In this document: one piece after another, positions 24,385-34,512 of the stretch | Layout: the number at the start of each line of letters is the position of its first letter | Position numbering within the stretch: position 1 is the stretch's first letter | From: Thermoplasmata archaeon | GTDB taxonomy: Archaea; Thermoplasmatota; Thermoplasmata; Lutacidiplasmatales; UBA184 | DNA length: 42,909 nt | NCBI GenBank assembly: GCA_027314915.1 | Contig: DAHUZZ010000016.1 | Location: 1-42,909 of the forward strand | Direction of reading: 5' to 3' | The notes under the pieces: model-generated | Seen by the model: the letters and a program-made list of their open reading frames with translations, nothing else | The model's database searches: none | Told to the model about the DNA's origin: nothing | Translations under genes and position numbers: made by a program

Positions 24385-24871
24385 TCTCGACGCGCGTCGG
24401 GACCGGCAGCTTGTGGGAGGCCTTCCGCAACGCCTCCTTCGCGATGTCGAGGTTCGCGACCGTCGTGTAGACGGTGAGGAGCGGGGCGCCGATCTGGGCG
24501 CGCACGGCGTGGCCGACGGGCTTCCCGAAGGCGCGGCGCATCCCGTCGGAGATACGGTCGGCGCCGGCCCCGGTCGCCATCTTGTGCTCGCGGAGGATCT
24601 GGTGGGGGTACCGTCGGACCTTGAGGTGGAACTGGTTGGGGGCGGAGGCCTCGAGCACCCGGACCGCGCTGATGCGCGCCGCCTCGAGCGCGATGTCCCG
24701 GACCTGGGCGGCCTGTTCGACGTGCAACGAAAGCTGCAGCGGGAAGCTCTCCTTCAGGTTCCCGACGTCGAACTGCGCGATCCGGCAGTTCGGGACCCCG
24801 CCCATGTACTCGCGCCGGGTGTACACCTGGCCCTCGATCTCCCGGTACATCCGGGCGGGCTTGCGCGTCAT
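24344..24871 (-). CDS. rpl10e: 50S ribosomal protein uL16 (L10e)
   Basis: The 175-residue sequence is a full archaeal L10e/uL16: KPARMYREIEGQVYTRREYM, GGVPNCRIAQFDVGN, FPLQLSLHVEQAAQVRDIAL, EASAPNQFHLKVRRYPHQIL, REHKMATGAGADRISDGMRR and AFGKPVGHAVRAQIGAPLLT. It sits in the large subunit near the A-site tRNA and the central protuberance. The ATG at 24871 overlaps the stop of the pantoate kinase gene (ATGA), so translation of the two is coupled. The C-terminus (PVAAAASAPA) is a short Ala-rich extension that overlaps the USP gene on the other strand. Confidence 0.97.
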   Translation of the reverse strand: MTRKPARMYREIEGQVYTRREYMGGVPNCRIAQFDVGNLKESFPLQLSLHVEQAAQVRDIALEAARISAVRVLEASAPNQFHLKVRRYPHQILREHKMATGAGADRISDGMRRAFGKPVGHAVRAQIGAPLLTVYTTVANLDIAKEALRKASHKLPVPTRVEIIRPVAAAASAPA

Positions 24872-25863
24872 GGGGCGCCGCGAGACGGGCGTCGGTTCAA
24901 AAGCCTTACCCTACCGTCGTCGGCCCGTCGGAGGGCCTCCGTCCCCGGGCCGGGAGCGGGACGCGCGTAGGCGCCGCGGCGGCCCGGGTCCACCCGACGC
25001 GCCCCGAGGCCCATCTCCCGCAGGCTCCGCTGGAGCCTCGTTGCCTCGGCGCTGTCCCGTGGCACGGCGTAGAGGACCTGCCCGAACATGGTCTGCCCGG
25101 CGAGGAACCCTTCGGAACGGAGCCGGGTCAGATACCGCTGTACCTTCGGGGAGCCGAGGCCGAGCCGATCCGAGAAGCGCCGGCCCGCCTCGAGGAGGCG
25201 GTCCTCGCGCGGGCGGCCGGTCAGCGATCCGAGCTCCGCCCGGGCCGCGTCGCGGACCCGGCGCAGGAACCCCGGGTCCGAGAGGAGCCGCGGGGAGGGG
25301 AGGGGCGAGCCCACGACACCGAAGTAGACCGGTCGTCGCCACGCGGAGTGGCGGACCTCCCCCCAGGGCGGGATCCCCGGCGTCCGCCGGACCTCGAGGC
25401 CCCCTCCCAGGATCGCGCTGACCCCGCCGAGCCCGCCCCCGCCGAACAGGTCGGCCAGGTGCGCGATCTCGACGGCCTCCTGGCGACCGCGTCCGAGGAC
25501 CCTCGCGGTCGCGAGGGCCGTGGCGAGCGCGCCCGCGGCGCTCATGCCGAACCCCTGCCCGATGGGAAGGTCGTGGACGAGCTCGACCTCGAGCCGTCCC
25601 TTCCGGGGGCCGACCAGCCGGCGCGCCGCCTCCCTCGAGATCGGCAGCGGACGGCGGGGCGTGCTCCGGAGGGCGATCGATCGGCGGGCCCCCGGGGTCC
25701 ACGTCGCCTGCGCGCGGACCCCCTCGCGGAGGACGATGCCGGCCCCCACGGAGCCGCGGGCCCGGGGATCGCGCGCCCGGGTCTCCGGGGAGAAGAGGAC
25801 CGTGATGTGACCGGGGGCGAACGCGACCGCGGCCACCTGCTCCGGCCGACCGCCCTGCCGCAC
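24868..25863 (-). CDS. Pantoate kinase (GHMP superfamily)
   Basis: A 331-residue GHMP kinase. The N-terminal strand reads AVAFAPGHITVLFSPE, the APGHIT form typical of archaeal pantoate kinase. The ATP loop is DLPIGQGFGMSAAGALATAL (about residues 100-119), followed by LADLFGGGGLGGVSAILGGG, which corresponds to the third GHMP region. A C-terminal helical domain with YLTRLRSEGFLAGQTMFGQV completes the fold. In archaea this kinase makes phosphopantoate for coenzyme A with phosphopantothenate synthetase. The start is GTG 25863. Its stop overlaps the start of the uL16 gene, linking a CoA gene to a ribosomal gene. A separate pantothenate kinase is not in the window. Confidence 0.88.
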   Translation of the reverse strand: MRQGGRPEQVAAVAFAPGHITVLFSPETRARDPRARGSVGAGIVLREGVRAQATWTPGARRSIALRSTPRRPLPISREAARRLVGPRKGRLEVELVHDLPIGQGFGMSAAGALATALATARVLGRGRQEAVEIAHLADLFGGGGLGGVSAILGGGLEVRRTPGIPPWGEVRHSAWRRPVYFGVVGSPLPSPRLLSDPGFLRRVRDAARAELGSLTGRPREDRLLEAGRRFSDRLGLGSPKVQRYLTRLRSEGFLAGQTMFGQVLYAVPRDSAEATRLQRSLREMGLGARRVDPGRRGAYARPAPGPGTEALRRADDGRVRLLNRRPSRGAP

Positions 25864-25964
25864 CGCCCGGGCACGGCGGGGGAGGCCAGATTAGGGTAAC
25901 GGCGCAGAACCCGCGCCCCGGAGGTTGCTTCTACGGACTCACCGCAACGGTCCGCAAGCTACCC

Positions 25965-25972
25965 CTTATAAG
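25965..25972 (+). promoter_or_regulatory. TATA box upstream of PAN
   Basis: CTTATAAG, a perfect palindromic TATA box, is centred about 70 bases before the PAN start codon. Transcription would begin near 25995 and leave a leader of about 40 bases, longer than for most genes in this window. Confidence 0.6.
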
Positions 25973-26037
25973 GTGCCACGACTAATCAGAGCCAGGAGCC
26001 TGCGACCGGGCTTGTCGCGGGGACATCGCACCGCTCA

Positions 26038-27243
26038 ATGACCGAAGGCGACGTTACCGGCGCCCCCACGGAAGGGTTCGACCGTCTCAACTTCCTGGAG
26101 CTCCGGAACAGCCAGCTCACCGAGGCGATCAAGCGGGTCGAGAGCGAGCGGCACTACATGGAGGCGGAGATCCTCCGTCTCCAGCGGGAGGTCAAGCGTC
26201 TCAAGACGGAGCTCGACCGGCTCCGCTACCCTCCGCTCATCGTCGGCAGCGTCCGGGACATCCTCACGGACGGCCGGGTCGTGGTCAAGTCCTCGACCGG
26301 TCCGGACTTCGTGGTGAACTCCGCGGAGACCGTCGACCACGAGAAGATCACGATCGGGTCCCGGGTCGCGCTCAACAAGCAGACGCTCGCCGTGATGGGC
26401 GTGCTCCCCGCGTCGCTGGACCCGCTCGTCACCGCGAGCGAGGTGCTCGACAAGCCGGGGGTGAGCTACACCGACATCGGGGGGCTCACCGAGCAGATCC
26501 GGGAGATCCGCGAGGCGGTCGAGTTCCCGCTGCTCCGCTCCGAGCTCTACCGCAAGGTGGGCGTCGACCCGCCCAAGGGCGTGCTGCTCATCGGCCCGCC
26601 GGGGACCGGCAAGACGATGATCGCCAAGGCGGTCGCGCACCACACCCATGCCACCTTCGTCCGGCTCGTCGGCAGCGAGCTCGTCCAGAAGTACATCGGC
26701 GAGGGGGCCCGGCTCGTCCGCGAGCTCTTCGAGCTGGCCCGGGAGAAGGCGCCGACGATCATCTTCATCGACGAGGTCGACTCCATCGGGGCGAAGCGGC
26801 TCGAGGTGGCCACGAGCGGCGACCGCGAGGTCCAGCGCACCCTCATGCAGCTGCTCGCCGAGATGGACGGTTTCGAGCCGCTGAGCAACGTGAAGATCGT
26901 GGCGGCGACGAACCGCCCGGACATCCTGGACGAAGCCCTGCTGCGCCCGGGTCGCTTCGACCGGATCATCGAGATCCCGGTCCCCACCGACCAGGGCCGC
27001 TCGGAGATCTTCAAGATCCATTCCCGCGGCATGTCGATCAAGGAGACCATCGACTTCGAGCTCCTGGCGGGGCGCTGCGAGGGCGCGACCGGGGCCGACA
27101 TCAAGGCGGTCTGCACCGAGGCGGGCATGTGGGCGATCCGCGAGGAGCGCGACCACGTGACGCTCTCCGACTTCGAGCGGGCCATCGAGAAGGTGGTCGG
27201 CGAGGAGGAGCTCCGCAAGGAGTCGGTCACGATGTTCGCCTGA
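26038..27243 (+). CDS. pan: Proteasome-activating nucleotidase (PAN)
   Basis: The 401-residue protein has the full PAN layout. An N-terminal coiled coil ([20 protein letters not shown], residues about 22-65) is followed by an OB domain ([19 protein letters not shown]). The AAA+ domain has [20 protein letters not shown], Walker A GPPGTGKT at 186-193, Walker [12 protein letters not shown], the [18 protein letters not shown] Arg-finger region and [20 protein letters not shown]. It unfolds substrates for the 20S proteasome. The C-terminus is TMFA: the HbYX gate-opening motif has Phe in place of Tyr. The ATG at 26038 follows a 40-base leader. It is divergent from the pantoate kinase/uL16 operon. 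Confidence 0.97.
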   Translation: MTEGDVTGAPTEGFDRLNFLELRNSQLTEAIKRVESERHYMEAEILRLQREVKRLKTELDRLRYPPLIVGSVRDILTDGRVVVKSSTGPDFVVNSAETVDHEKITIGSRVALNKQTLAVMGVLPASLDPLVTASEVLDKPGVSYTDIGGLTEQIREIREAVEFPLLRSELYRKVGVDPPKGVLLIGPPGTGKTMIAKAVAHHTHATFVRLVGSELVQKYIGEGARLVRELFELAREKAPTIIFIDEVDSIGAKRLEVATSGDREVQRTLMQLLAEMDGFEPLSNVKIVAATNRPDILDEALLRPGRFDRIIEIPVPTDQGRSEIFKIHSRGMSIKETIDFELLAGRCEGATGADIKAVCTEAGMWAIREERDHVTLSDFERAIEKVVGEEELRKESVTMFA

Positions 27244-27315
27244 GCTCGTCCGGTCCGGGATGCGGCGCGTCCGCGCCTTCGGTCGATCCTCCCCGGGGGC
27301 ACGGGCCGTCGCCCG

Positions 27316-28244
27316 TCAGAGGGTCCAGGCCCCGACGGCCCGGGGCCCGGCGGGGGCCGAGAGGTCCGCCAGGCGGAACGCATCCCCCCGCTTCCAGGCC
27401 ACCGGACGATCGGTCTCCACGCGGATCGTGTCGCCCTCCCGCGCGATGACCCCCGCGGGGACCAGCTGGCTTCCGACCAGGGCCTGGAGCTGCGCACCGA
27501 CCCGGAGGTCGCCGCGGTAGTACGGGCAGAGCCTTCCCCTCGCGCCGGCGAGCTGGGTCCCCACCGTGAGGGTCCCGTCGGGGGCGAGCAGCTGGCCCCG
27601 GCTCAGCTCGTCGACCTCGATGCCCTTGAGGGCGAGACCCACCCGCTCGCCGCCCGAGGCCTCCTGGACGTCCACGTCGTGGACCTGGATCGAGCGGACC
27701 TCGACGCTCCGCTCGGTGGGGTAGAGCCGCAGCGTCGCGTGCGCGGTCAGCGTACCCTGGCGGACGAACCCGAGGGCGACGGTCCCGACGCCCTTCACCG
27801 GGAAGGAGTGGTCGAGGACGACGATGGGGGGGCCCTCCTGGGCGGGGCGTTCGACGCTCCCGAGCTCCTCCCGGAGCCGGACGAGGTCGAACGGCCGCAC
27901 GGGGGCGCTCGCGATCCGGAGGCCGCGGAAGGCCCGGGCCAGCTCCTCGGGACCCACGGCCGGACCGTGCAGGACCTCGACGGGGAGGTCGAAGAGGTCC
28001 AGGGTGGCCGCGGTCTCGGCGGTGGAGCGGTCGAGCGCCGGTACGACGAAGAGCGCGCGGTCGCTGAGCGCGAGCGCGTAGAGGAGGGGCGGGTACTTCT
28101 CCGGGTACTGCGTCGGCTCGACGAAGCTCAGCGCCCGGTCGCCCTGGACCAGGTGGAAGAGCGTGATGTCGCTCTGGGTGCTCTTCTTCGCGAGGTCCTT
28201 GGCGATCTCGCGGGCGCCCACGACGGCGAGGGTGACGGAGCGGC

Positions 28245-28248
<4 letters not shown>
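27316..28248 (-). CDS. EF-Tu/SelB-like protein without a P-loop
   Basis: A 310-residue relative of translational GTPases. The N-terminal 110 residues resemble a shrunken G domain ([39 protein letters not shown]), but the GxxxxGKT P-loop and the other nucleotide motifs are missing. Domain II is well kept: [60 protein letters not shown] and [21 protein letters not shown] domain III-like barrel follows ([20 protein letters not shown]). It probably does not hydrolyse GTP; a role in translation or tRNA binding is inference. Its ATG at 28248 overlaps the clpB stop (ATGA), so it is made together with the ClpB chaperone. Confidence 0.75.
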
Positions 28249-30863
<2,615 letters not shown>

Positions 30864-30883
30864 CGGCTCCGCAGTTCCATACC

Positions 30884-30891
30884 GATATATT
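30884..30891. promoter_or_regulatory. Shared bidirectional TATA box (clpB / pyrD)
   Basis: GATATATT is the only AT-rich element in the 50-base divergent spacer. Its centre lies 24-25 bases from the clpB ATG (minus) and 26 bases from GTG 30914 of pyrD (plus), so one box fits leaderless starts in both directions. Confidence 0.7.
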
Positions 30892-30913
30892 CGAATTGCC
30901 CGTCGGAACCTCC

Positions 30914-31867
30914 GTGGCGGTGCTGACGTCCCGGGTCGGGACCCTCTCGTTCCGGAATCCGTTCCTCCTCGCCTCCGGCGTCTGGGGGGAGAGCGGCGAG
31001 TCGCTCCTCGGTGCGTGGCGGGCCGGGGCCGGCGGCGCGGTCACGAAGTCGATCGGGGCCGAGCCCCGCCCCGGCTACCCGAACCCGACGATCGAGGAGT
31101 ACGGGCGCTGGGGGCTCCTCAACGCGATGGGGCTCCCGAACCCGGGGATCCGGCAGTATCCGAGGGAGATCGCGATCGCCCGGGAAGCGGGCGTGCCGCT
31201 CCTCGGGAGCATCTTCGGCCAGGACGCCCGCGAGTTCTCCGAGCTCGCGGTGGCGATGGCGCGCACGGGCGTCCTCGGCCTCGAGCTGAACCTGAGCTGC
31301 CCGCACGCCGAGGGGCTCGGCTCGGAGATCGGCCAGGATCCCGCGCTGGTCGGCGAGATCACCCACGCCGTGAAGCAGGCGGTGAAGCTCCCCGTCTGGG
31401 TGAAGATCACCCCGAACACCGCCGACCCCGCCGAGATCGCCCTCGCCGCCGAGGCGGCCGGCGCGGATGCGATCACGGCCATCAACACCGTCCGCGGGCT
31501 CGCGATCGACCCCGAGCTCGGGCGCCCGGTCCTGGCCCATGGCACCGGCGGGCTGAGCGGGCCCGCGATCAAGCCCGTCGGCCTCGCCTGCGTCTGGAAG
31601 ATCGCCGAGAAGGTCCGGATCCCCATCGTGGGGGTCGGGGGGATCGTCTCCGCCCGGGACGCCCTCGAGTACCTCCTCGCCGGCGCGTCCGCGGTGCAGA
31701 TCGGGACCGCCGTCGCCTTCGAGGGGATCGGGCTGTTCGGCCGGTTGCCCGGCGAGCTCGGCCTCCTGCTCGATCGGCTCGGCTACCCGAGCGTCTCGGA
31801 CACGGTGGGCCGGGCCCACCGCCCCACGGTCCCGGCCCCTCCCTCCCCCGGACGGCCCAACCACTAA
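30914..31867 (+). CDS. pyrD: Dihydroorotate dehydrogenase catalytic subunit (PyrD)
   Basis: A 317-residue class 1B-type PyrD, an FMN TIM barrel that oxidises dihydroorotate in pyrimidine synthesis. Visible motifs: [121 protein letters not shown] and the FMN phosphate site [23 protein letters not shown] 30914 is preferred over the in-frame TTG 30896 because the TATA box at 30884-30891 would leave no room for transcription to start before TTG. The partner pyrK lies 934 bases downstream, separated by a DinB-like gene. Confidence 0.95.
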   Translation: MAVLTSRVGTLSFRNPFLLASGVWGESGESLLGAWRAGAGGAVTKSIGAEPRPGYPNPTIEEYGRWGLLNAMGLPNPGIRQYPREIAIAREAGVPLLGSIFGQDAREFSELAVAMARTGVLGLELNLSCPHAEGLGSEIGQDPALVGEITHAVKQAVKLPVWVKITPNTADPAEIALAAEAAGADAITAINTVRGLAIDPELGRPVLAHGTGGLSGPAIKPVGLACVWKIAEKVRIPIVGVGGIVSARDALEYLLAGASAVQIGTAVAFEGIGLFGRLPGELGLLLDRLGYPSVSDTVGRAHRPTVPAPPSPGRPNH

Positions 31868-31894
31868 ACGGCCCGCCGCCGTCGGCCGTTCCCG

Positions 31895-32779
31895 ATGCGG
31901 ACCACGGTCCTCGACCTGCTCCGGTACGTCCACGCCCTCCGTTCCGACTTCTTCGAGGCCTCGGCCACGCTCGGCTGGACGGGGTTCGCCAAGGACCGCG
32001 GCGTGAGCCTGGGATCGTTCCGGAACCTCTTCCTGCACCTCGCCTACGTCGAGGAGCACCACGTCACCCAGTTCTGCGAAGGGAAGGCCACCGTCTGGCC
32101 CTACGTCTCCGAGCAGGTCTCTCGGCGGCGCTACCGCACCTTCGATGAGGTACGGGAGCGGCTGCGGAGCGTGGCCGCCCTCGCCGAGGAGCGCTTCGGG
32201 GTGTGGGACAACGAGCGGGCGCTGGGGCAGGAGGTCGCCTGGGTGCGGCTGGGCCACCCGATCCGGCTCGCCCGCGAGCAGGCGCTCACCCAGTGTACGA
32301 CGGAGCACCTGCTGCACCTGGGGGAGATCGAGGCGATGCTCTGGCAGGCCGACATCGAACCGCCGACCACGCTGTGGATCGACCGCATGGTCCTCCACGG
32401 GCGACCGCCGGCGCCGCCGCCGGTCCGGGTGCTCCGGCGGATCCGGCGGGACGGCGTGGCGACGGGGCGCTTCGAGCCGCGGCACCGGGGGCCTGCTCCC
32501 CCGCGGGACCCGACTCGGGCGGCGGGCACCCGGGCGAAACGAGCGGGCAGCGCACGGGTCGGGCCCGGCCGGACCGCGCCCCGCCGAGTCGCCCGCGGCC
32601 CGGCCGACCTCGTGGACGGGTCCGTGCGGCGGGTGGGGACGCGATCGACGGGGCCACGGGGAGGGGTAGCCGACCGGTCACCTGGGGTGGCCCGACCCTT
32701 CGGGGGGGTGCGGTGCATCTCTTCCCGGGACCCCCGGATCGGGCCCGAGAAGCCGCCCGCCGGTTCCCAAACCCCATAA
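31895..32779 (+). CDS. DinB-like four-helix protein with basic C-terminal extension
   Basis: Residues 1-175 match the DinB/YfiT-like helical bundle: LLRYVHALRSDFFEASATLG, LGSFRNLFLHLAYVEEHHVT with two candidate metal-binding His, FDEVRERLRSVAALAEERFG and the third His in TEHLLHLGEIEAMLWQADI. Such proteins are metal-dependent thiol transferases or of unknown role. The remaining 120 residues are Arg/Gly/Pro-rich without pattern (APPRDPTRAAGTRAKRAGSA); this looks like read-through of a lost stop, since the family is usually about 150-180 residues. The TAA at 32777-32779 lies inside the TATA box of pyrK. It starts at ATG 31895, 27 bases after pyrD. Confidence 0.7.
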   Translation: MRTTVLDLLRYVHALRSDFFEASATLGWTGFAKDRGVSLGSFRNLFLHLAYVEEHHVTQFCEGKATVWPYVSEQVSRRRYRTFDEVRERLRSVAALAEERFGVWDNERALGQEVAWVRLGHPIRLAREQALTQCTTEHLLHLGEIEAMLWQADIEPPTTLWIDRMVLHGRPPAPPPVRVLRRIRRDGVATGRFEPRHRGPAPPRDPTRAAGTRAKRAGSARVGPGRTAPRRVARGPADLVDGSVRRVGTRSTGPRGGVADRSPGVARPFGGVRCISSRDPRIGPEKPPAGSQTP

Positions 32780-32781
32780 TC
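32774..32781 (+). promoter_or_regulatory. TATA box of pyrK
   Basis: CCATAATC is centred 24 bases before GTG 32802, so pyrK can be transcribed as a leaderless message independent of pyrD. The box contains the stop codon of the upstream DinB-like frame. Confidence 0.6.
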
Positions 32782-32801
32782 TCCGCTCCGTTTCGACCCG
32801 C

Positions 32802-33581
32802 GTGCGCCGGGTCTGCCGGATCGAGGAGCGGGTCGTCGAGACCCCCTCCACGGTGACGCTCCGATTCGACGATCCGACCGTGGCGCGACCCGGTCAGTTC
32901 GTGATGATCTGGGTCCCGGGGGACGACGAGCTCCCGATGTCCCTCTCCTACACGGGGCCGCGCAAGGGGGTCACGGTGAAGCGGATGGGCGACACGAGCG
33001 GCCACCTTCTCGGAATCGCCCCGGGGACCCCCGTGGGCATCCGGGGCCCGTACGGTGGCGCCTTCGACCTCTCCCCGCGTCGGGTCCTCGTCGTGGGCGG
33101 CGGCTCGGGCACCGCGGTGCTCGCCCCCGCCGCGGAGGCCGCGCACGCCGGAGGCTCGGAGGTGAGCTTCGCGCTCGGGGCGACCACCGCTCCGGAGATC
33201 CTCTTTTCCGACCGGCTCCGCCCCCTCGCGAAGGAGCTCCGGGTCTCGACCGACGACGGCAGCCGGGGCCACCACGGCTTCGTGACCGAGGTCGCGTCCG
33301 AGCTGCTCGCCTCCGACCGTTTCGACGCGGTCTGGACCTGCGGCCCGGAGGTCATGATGCGGAAGGTCGCGGAGGCGGCCCGGCCCTCGGGGACCCCGGT
33401 CTTCTGCTCCGTCGAGCGGCACATGAAGTGCGCGCTCGGGATGTGCGACGCCTGCGCGCTCGGGCCGTACCACGTCTGCACCGACGGCCCCGTCTTCCGC
33501 TCGGAGGAGCTCCTCGCGCTCCCCGAGTTCGGCCGTTGGCACCGGGACGCCTCGGGTTCGCGGGTCGGCCCGGGCGCCTGA
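32802..33581 (+). CDS. pyrK: Dihydroorotate dehydrogenase electron-transfer subunit (PyrK)
   Basis: The 259-residue protein has the ferredoxin-reductase-like layout of PyrK. The FAD domain includes ARPGQFVMIWVPGDDELPMS (the RxYS-type motif appears as PMSLS) and GHLLGIAPGTPVGIRGPYGG. The NAD-type domain begins RRVLVVGGGSGTAVLAPAAE and includes AVWTCGPEVMMRKVAE. The [2Fe-2S] site is clear: KCALGMCDACALGPYHVCTD, with four cysteines in the usual spacing. It passes electrons from PyrD to NAD. The GTG start at 32802 is supported by the TATA box 24 bases upstream. Confidence 0.93.
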   Translation: MRRVCRIEERVVETPSTVTLRFDDPTVARPGQFVMIWVPGDDELPMSLSYTGPRKGVTVKRMGDTSGHLLGIAPGTPVGIRGPYGGAFDLSPRRVLVVGGGSGTAVLAPAAEAAHAGGSEVSFALGATTAPEILFSDRLRPLAKELRVSTDDGSRGHHGFVTEVASELLASDRFDAVWTCGPEVMMRKVAEAARPSGTPVFCSVERHMKCALGMCDACALGPYHVCTDGPVFRSEELLALPEFGRWHRDASGSRVGPGA

Positions 33582-33636
33582 GCGCCCCGCCGGTCCGGTG
33601 CGAAGGCTTTTCCCGCGGGGCCTTGTCGGGCCGTCG

Positions 33637-34407
33637 ATGCGACGCGGGATCCTGATCGTCGGCGTGGTGTTGGTCGTGCTCGGCGTGCTCCTGCTCGGTG
33701 TGAGCTATGTCCTCGGGGGGGCGTCGCAGTCGGTCACGCTGACCCAGGGCTCGGTCCTCGAGATCACGGCCTCCGGCGTCGGGTCCTCGACGCTCACCCT
33801 GAGCTGGAGCGGCGGGACCGCCTCGACCCAGCTCGAGCTCACGACCTGCTCGAACTCCGCCTGCAGCGTGGTCTCGAGCAGCGCCCTCGCGACGGGCACC
33901 GGCGCGAGCGGTTCGCTGTCGGCCAGCATCTCCCCGGGCACGCAGTATGCGGTCGTGCTCAACTCCGGCCCGCCCCTGAGCCTGGACTACACCGCCTCCG
34001 GGATCACCTACGGCATGGTCATCGGGATCGTGCTCGTCGTGCTCGGCGTCGTCGTCGCGCTCCTCGGGGCGCGGGCGAAGGCCCGGACGGCGCGCCCGGT
34101 CGAGTATGCGGAGAGCAGCGAGCCCGTGGCGCCCGCCGCCCCGGCCTCGCCCTACGTCGTGCCCGCCCCGATCACGCCCGAGACCGCCGACGCACCCATG
34201 CCGGAGCCCGTCGGGGTGCGCCCGCCGCCCCCCGAGCCCCCCTCCCGCTTCATGCCGGCCTCCGCGGACCAGCCGGCCGCGCGCACCGGGCCGGTCGCGG
34301 GCGCCCGCCCCTCCCAGACCTGCTCCTACTGCGGGACCGTGAACGAGTCGTGGATCACGAACTGCCGCAAGTGCAAGCGTCCGCTCACGTCGACCGGCCG
34401 GGCCTAG
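33637..34407 (+). CDS. Membrane protein with extracellular loop and C-terminal zinc ribbon
   Basis: A 256-residue protein of unknown function. Helix 1 (ILIVGVVLVVLGVLLLGVSY) is followed by about 95 residues rich in Ser/Thr/Gly with beta-pattern (SVTLTQGSVLEITASG, STLTLSWSGGTASTQLELTT), probably outside the cell. Helix 2 (GMVIGIVLVVLGVVVALLGA) leads to a Pro/Ala-rich linker of about 90 residues and a final zinc ribbon, CSYCGTVNES and ITNCRKCKRPL. It shares the membrane-plus-zinc-ribbon plan of the gene at 4767. ATG 33637 is supported by an AAGGCTTTT box at 33603-33611; the upstream ATG-like codons in frame lie inside that box. Confidence 0.8.
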   Translation: MRRGILIVGVVLVVLGVLLLGVSYVLGGASQSVTLTQGSVLEITASGVGSSTLTLSWSGGTASTQLELTTCSNSACSVVSSSALATGTGASGSLSASISPGTQYAVVLNSGPPLSLDYTASGITYGMVIGIVLVVLGVVVALLGARAKARTARPVEYAESSEPVAPAAPASPYVVPAPITPETADAPMPEPVGVRPPPPEPPSRFMPASADQPAARTGPVAGARPSQTCSYCGTVNESWITNCRKCKRPLTSTGRA

Positions 34408-34472
34408 GGCGGGCCCGGATCGCGTCGAAAAACGGCCGGAAGGACCGGGCATCGCTCGCCCGCCGGCGCAGG

Positions 34473-34480
34473 CTTTAAGG
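34473..34480 (+). promoter_or_regulatory. TATA-like box of pyrG
   Basis: CTTTAAGG is centred about 37 bases before ATG 34513. Transcription would begin near 34502, placing the GGAGG at 34501-34505 at the extreme 5' end of the message. Confidence 0.5.
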
Positions 34481-34512
34481 TTCCGCCGAGGTACCCGCGC
34501 GGAGGTTTGTCC

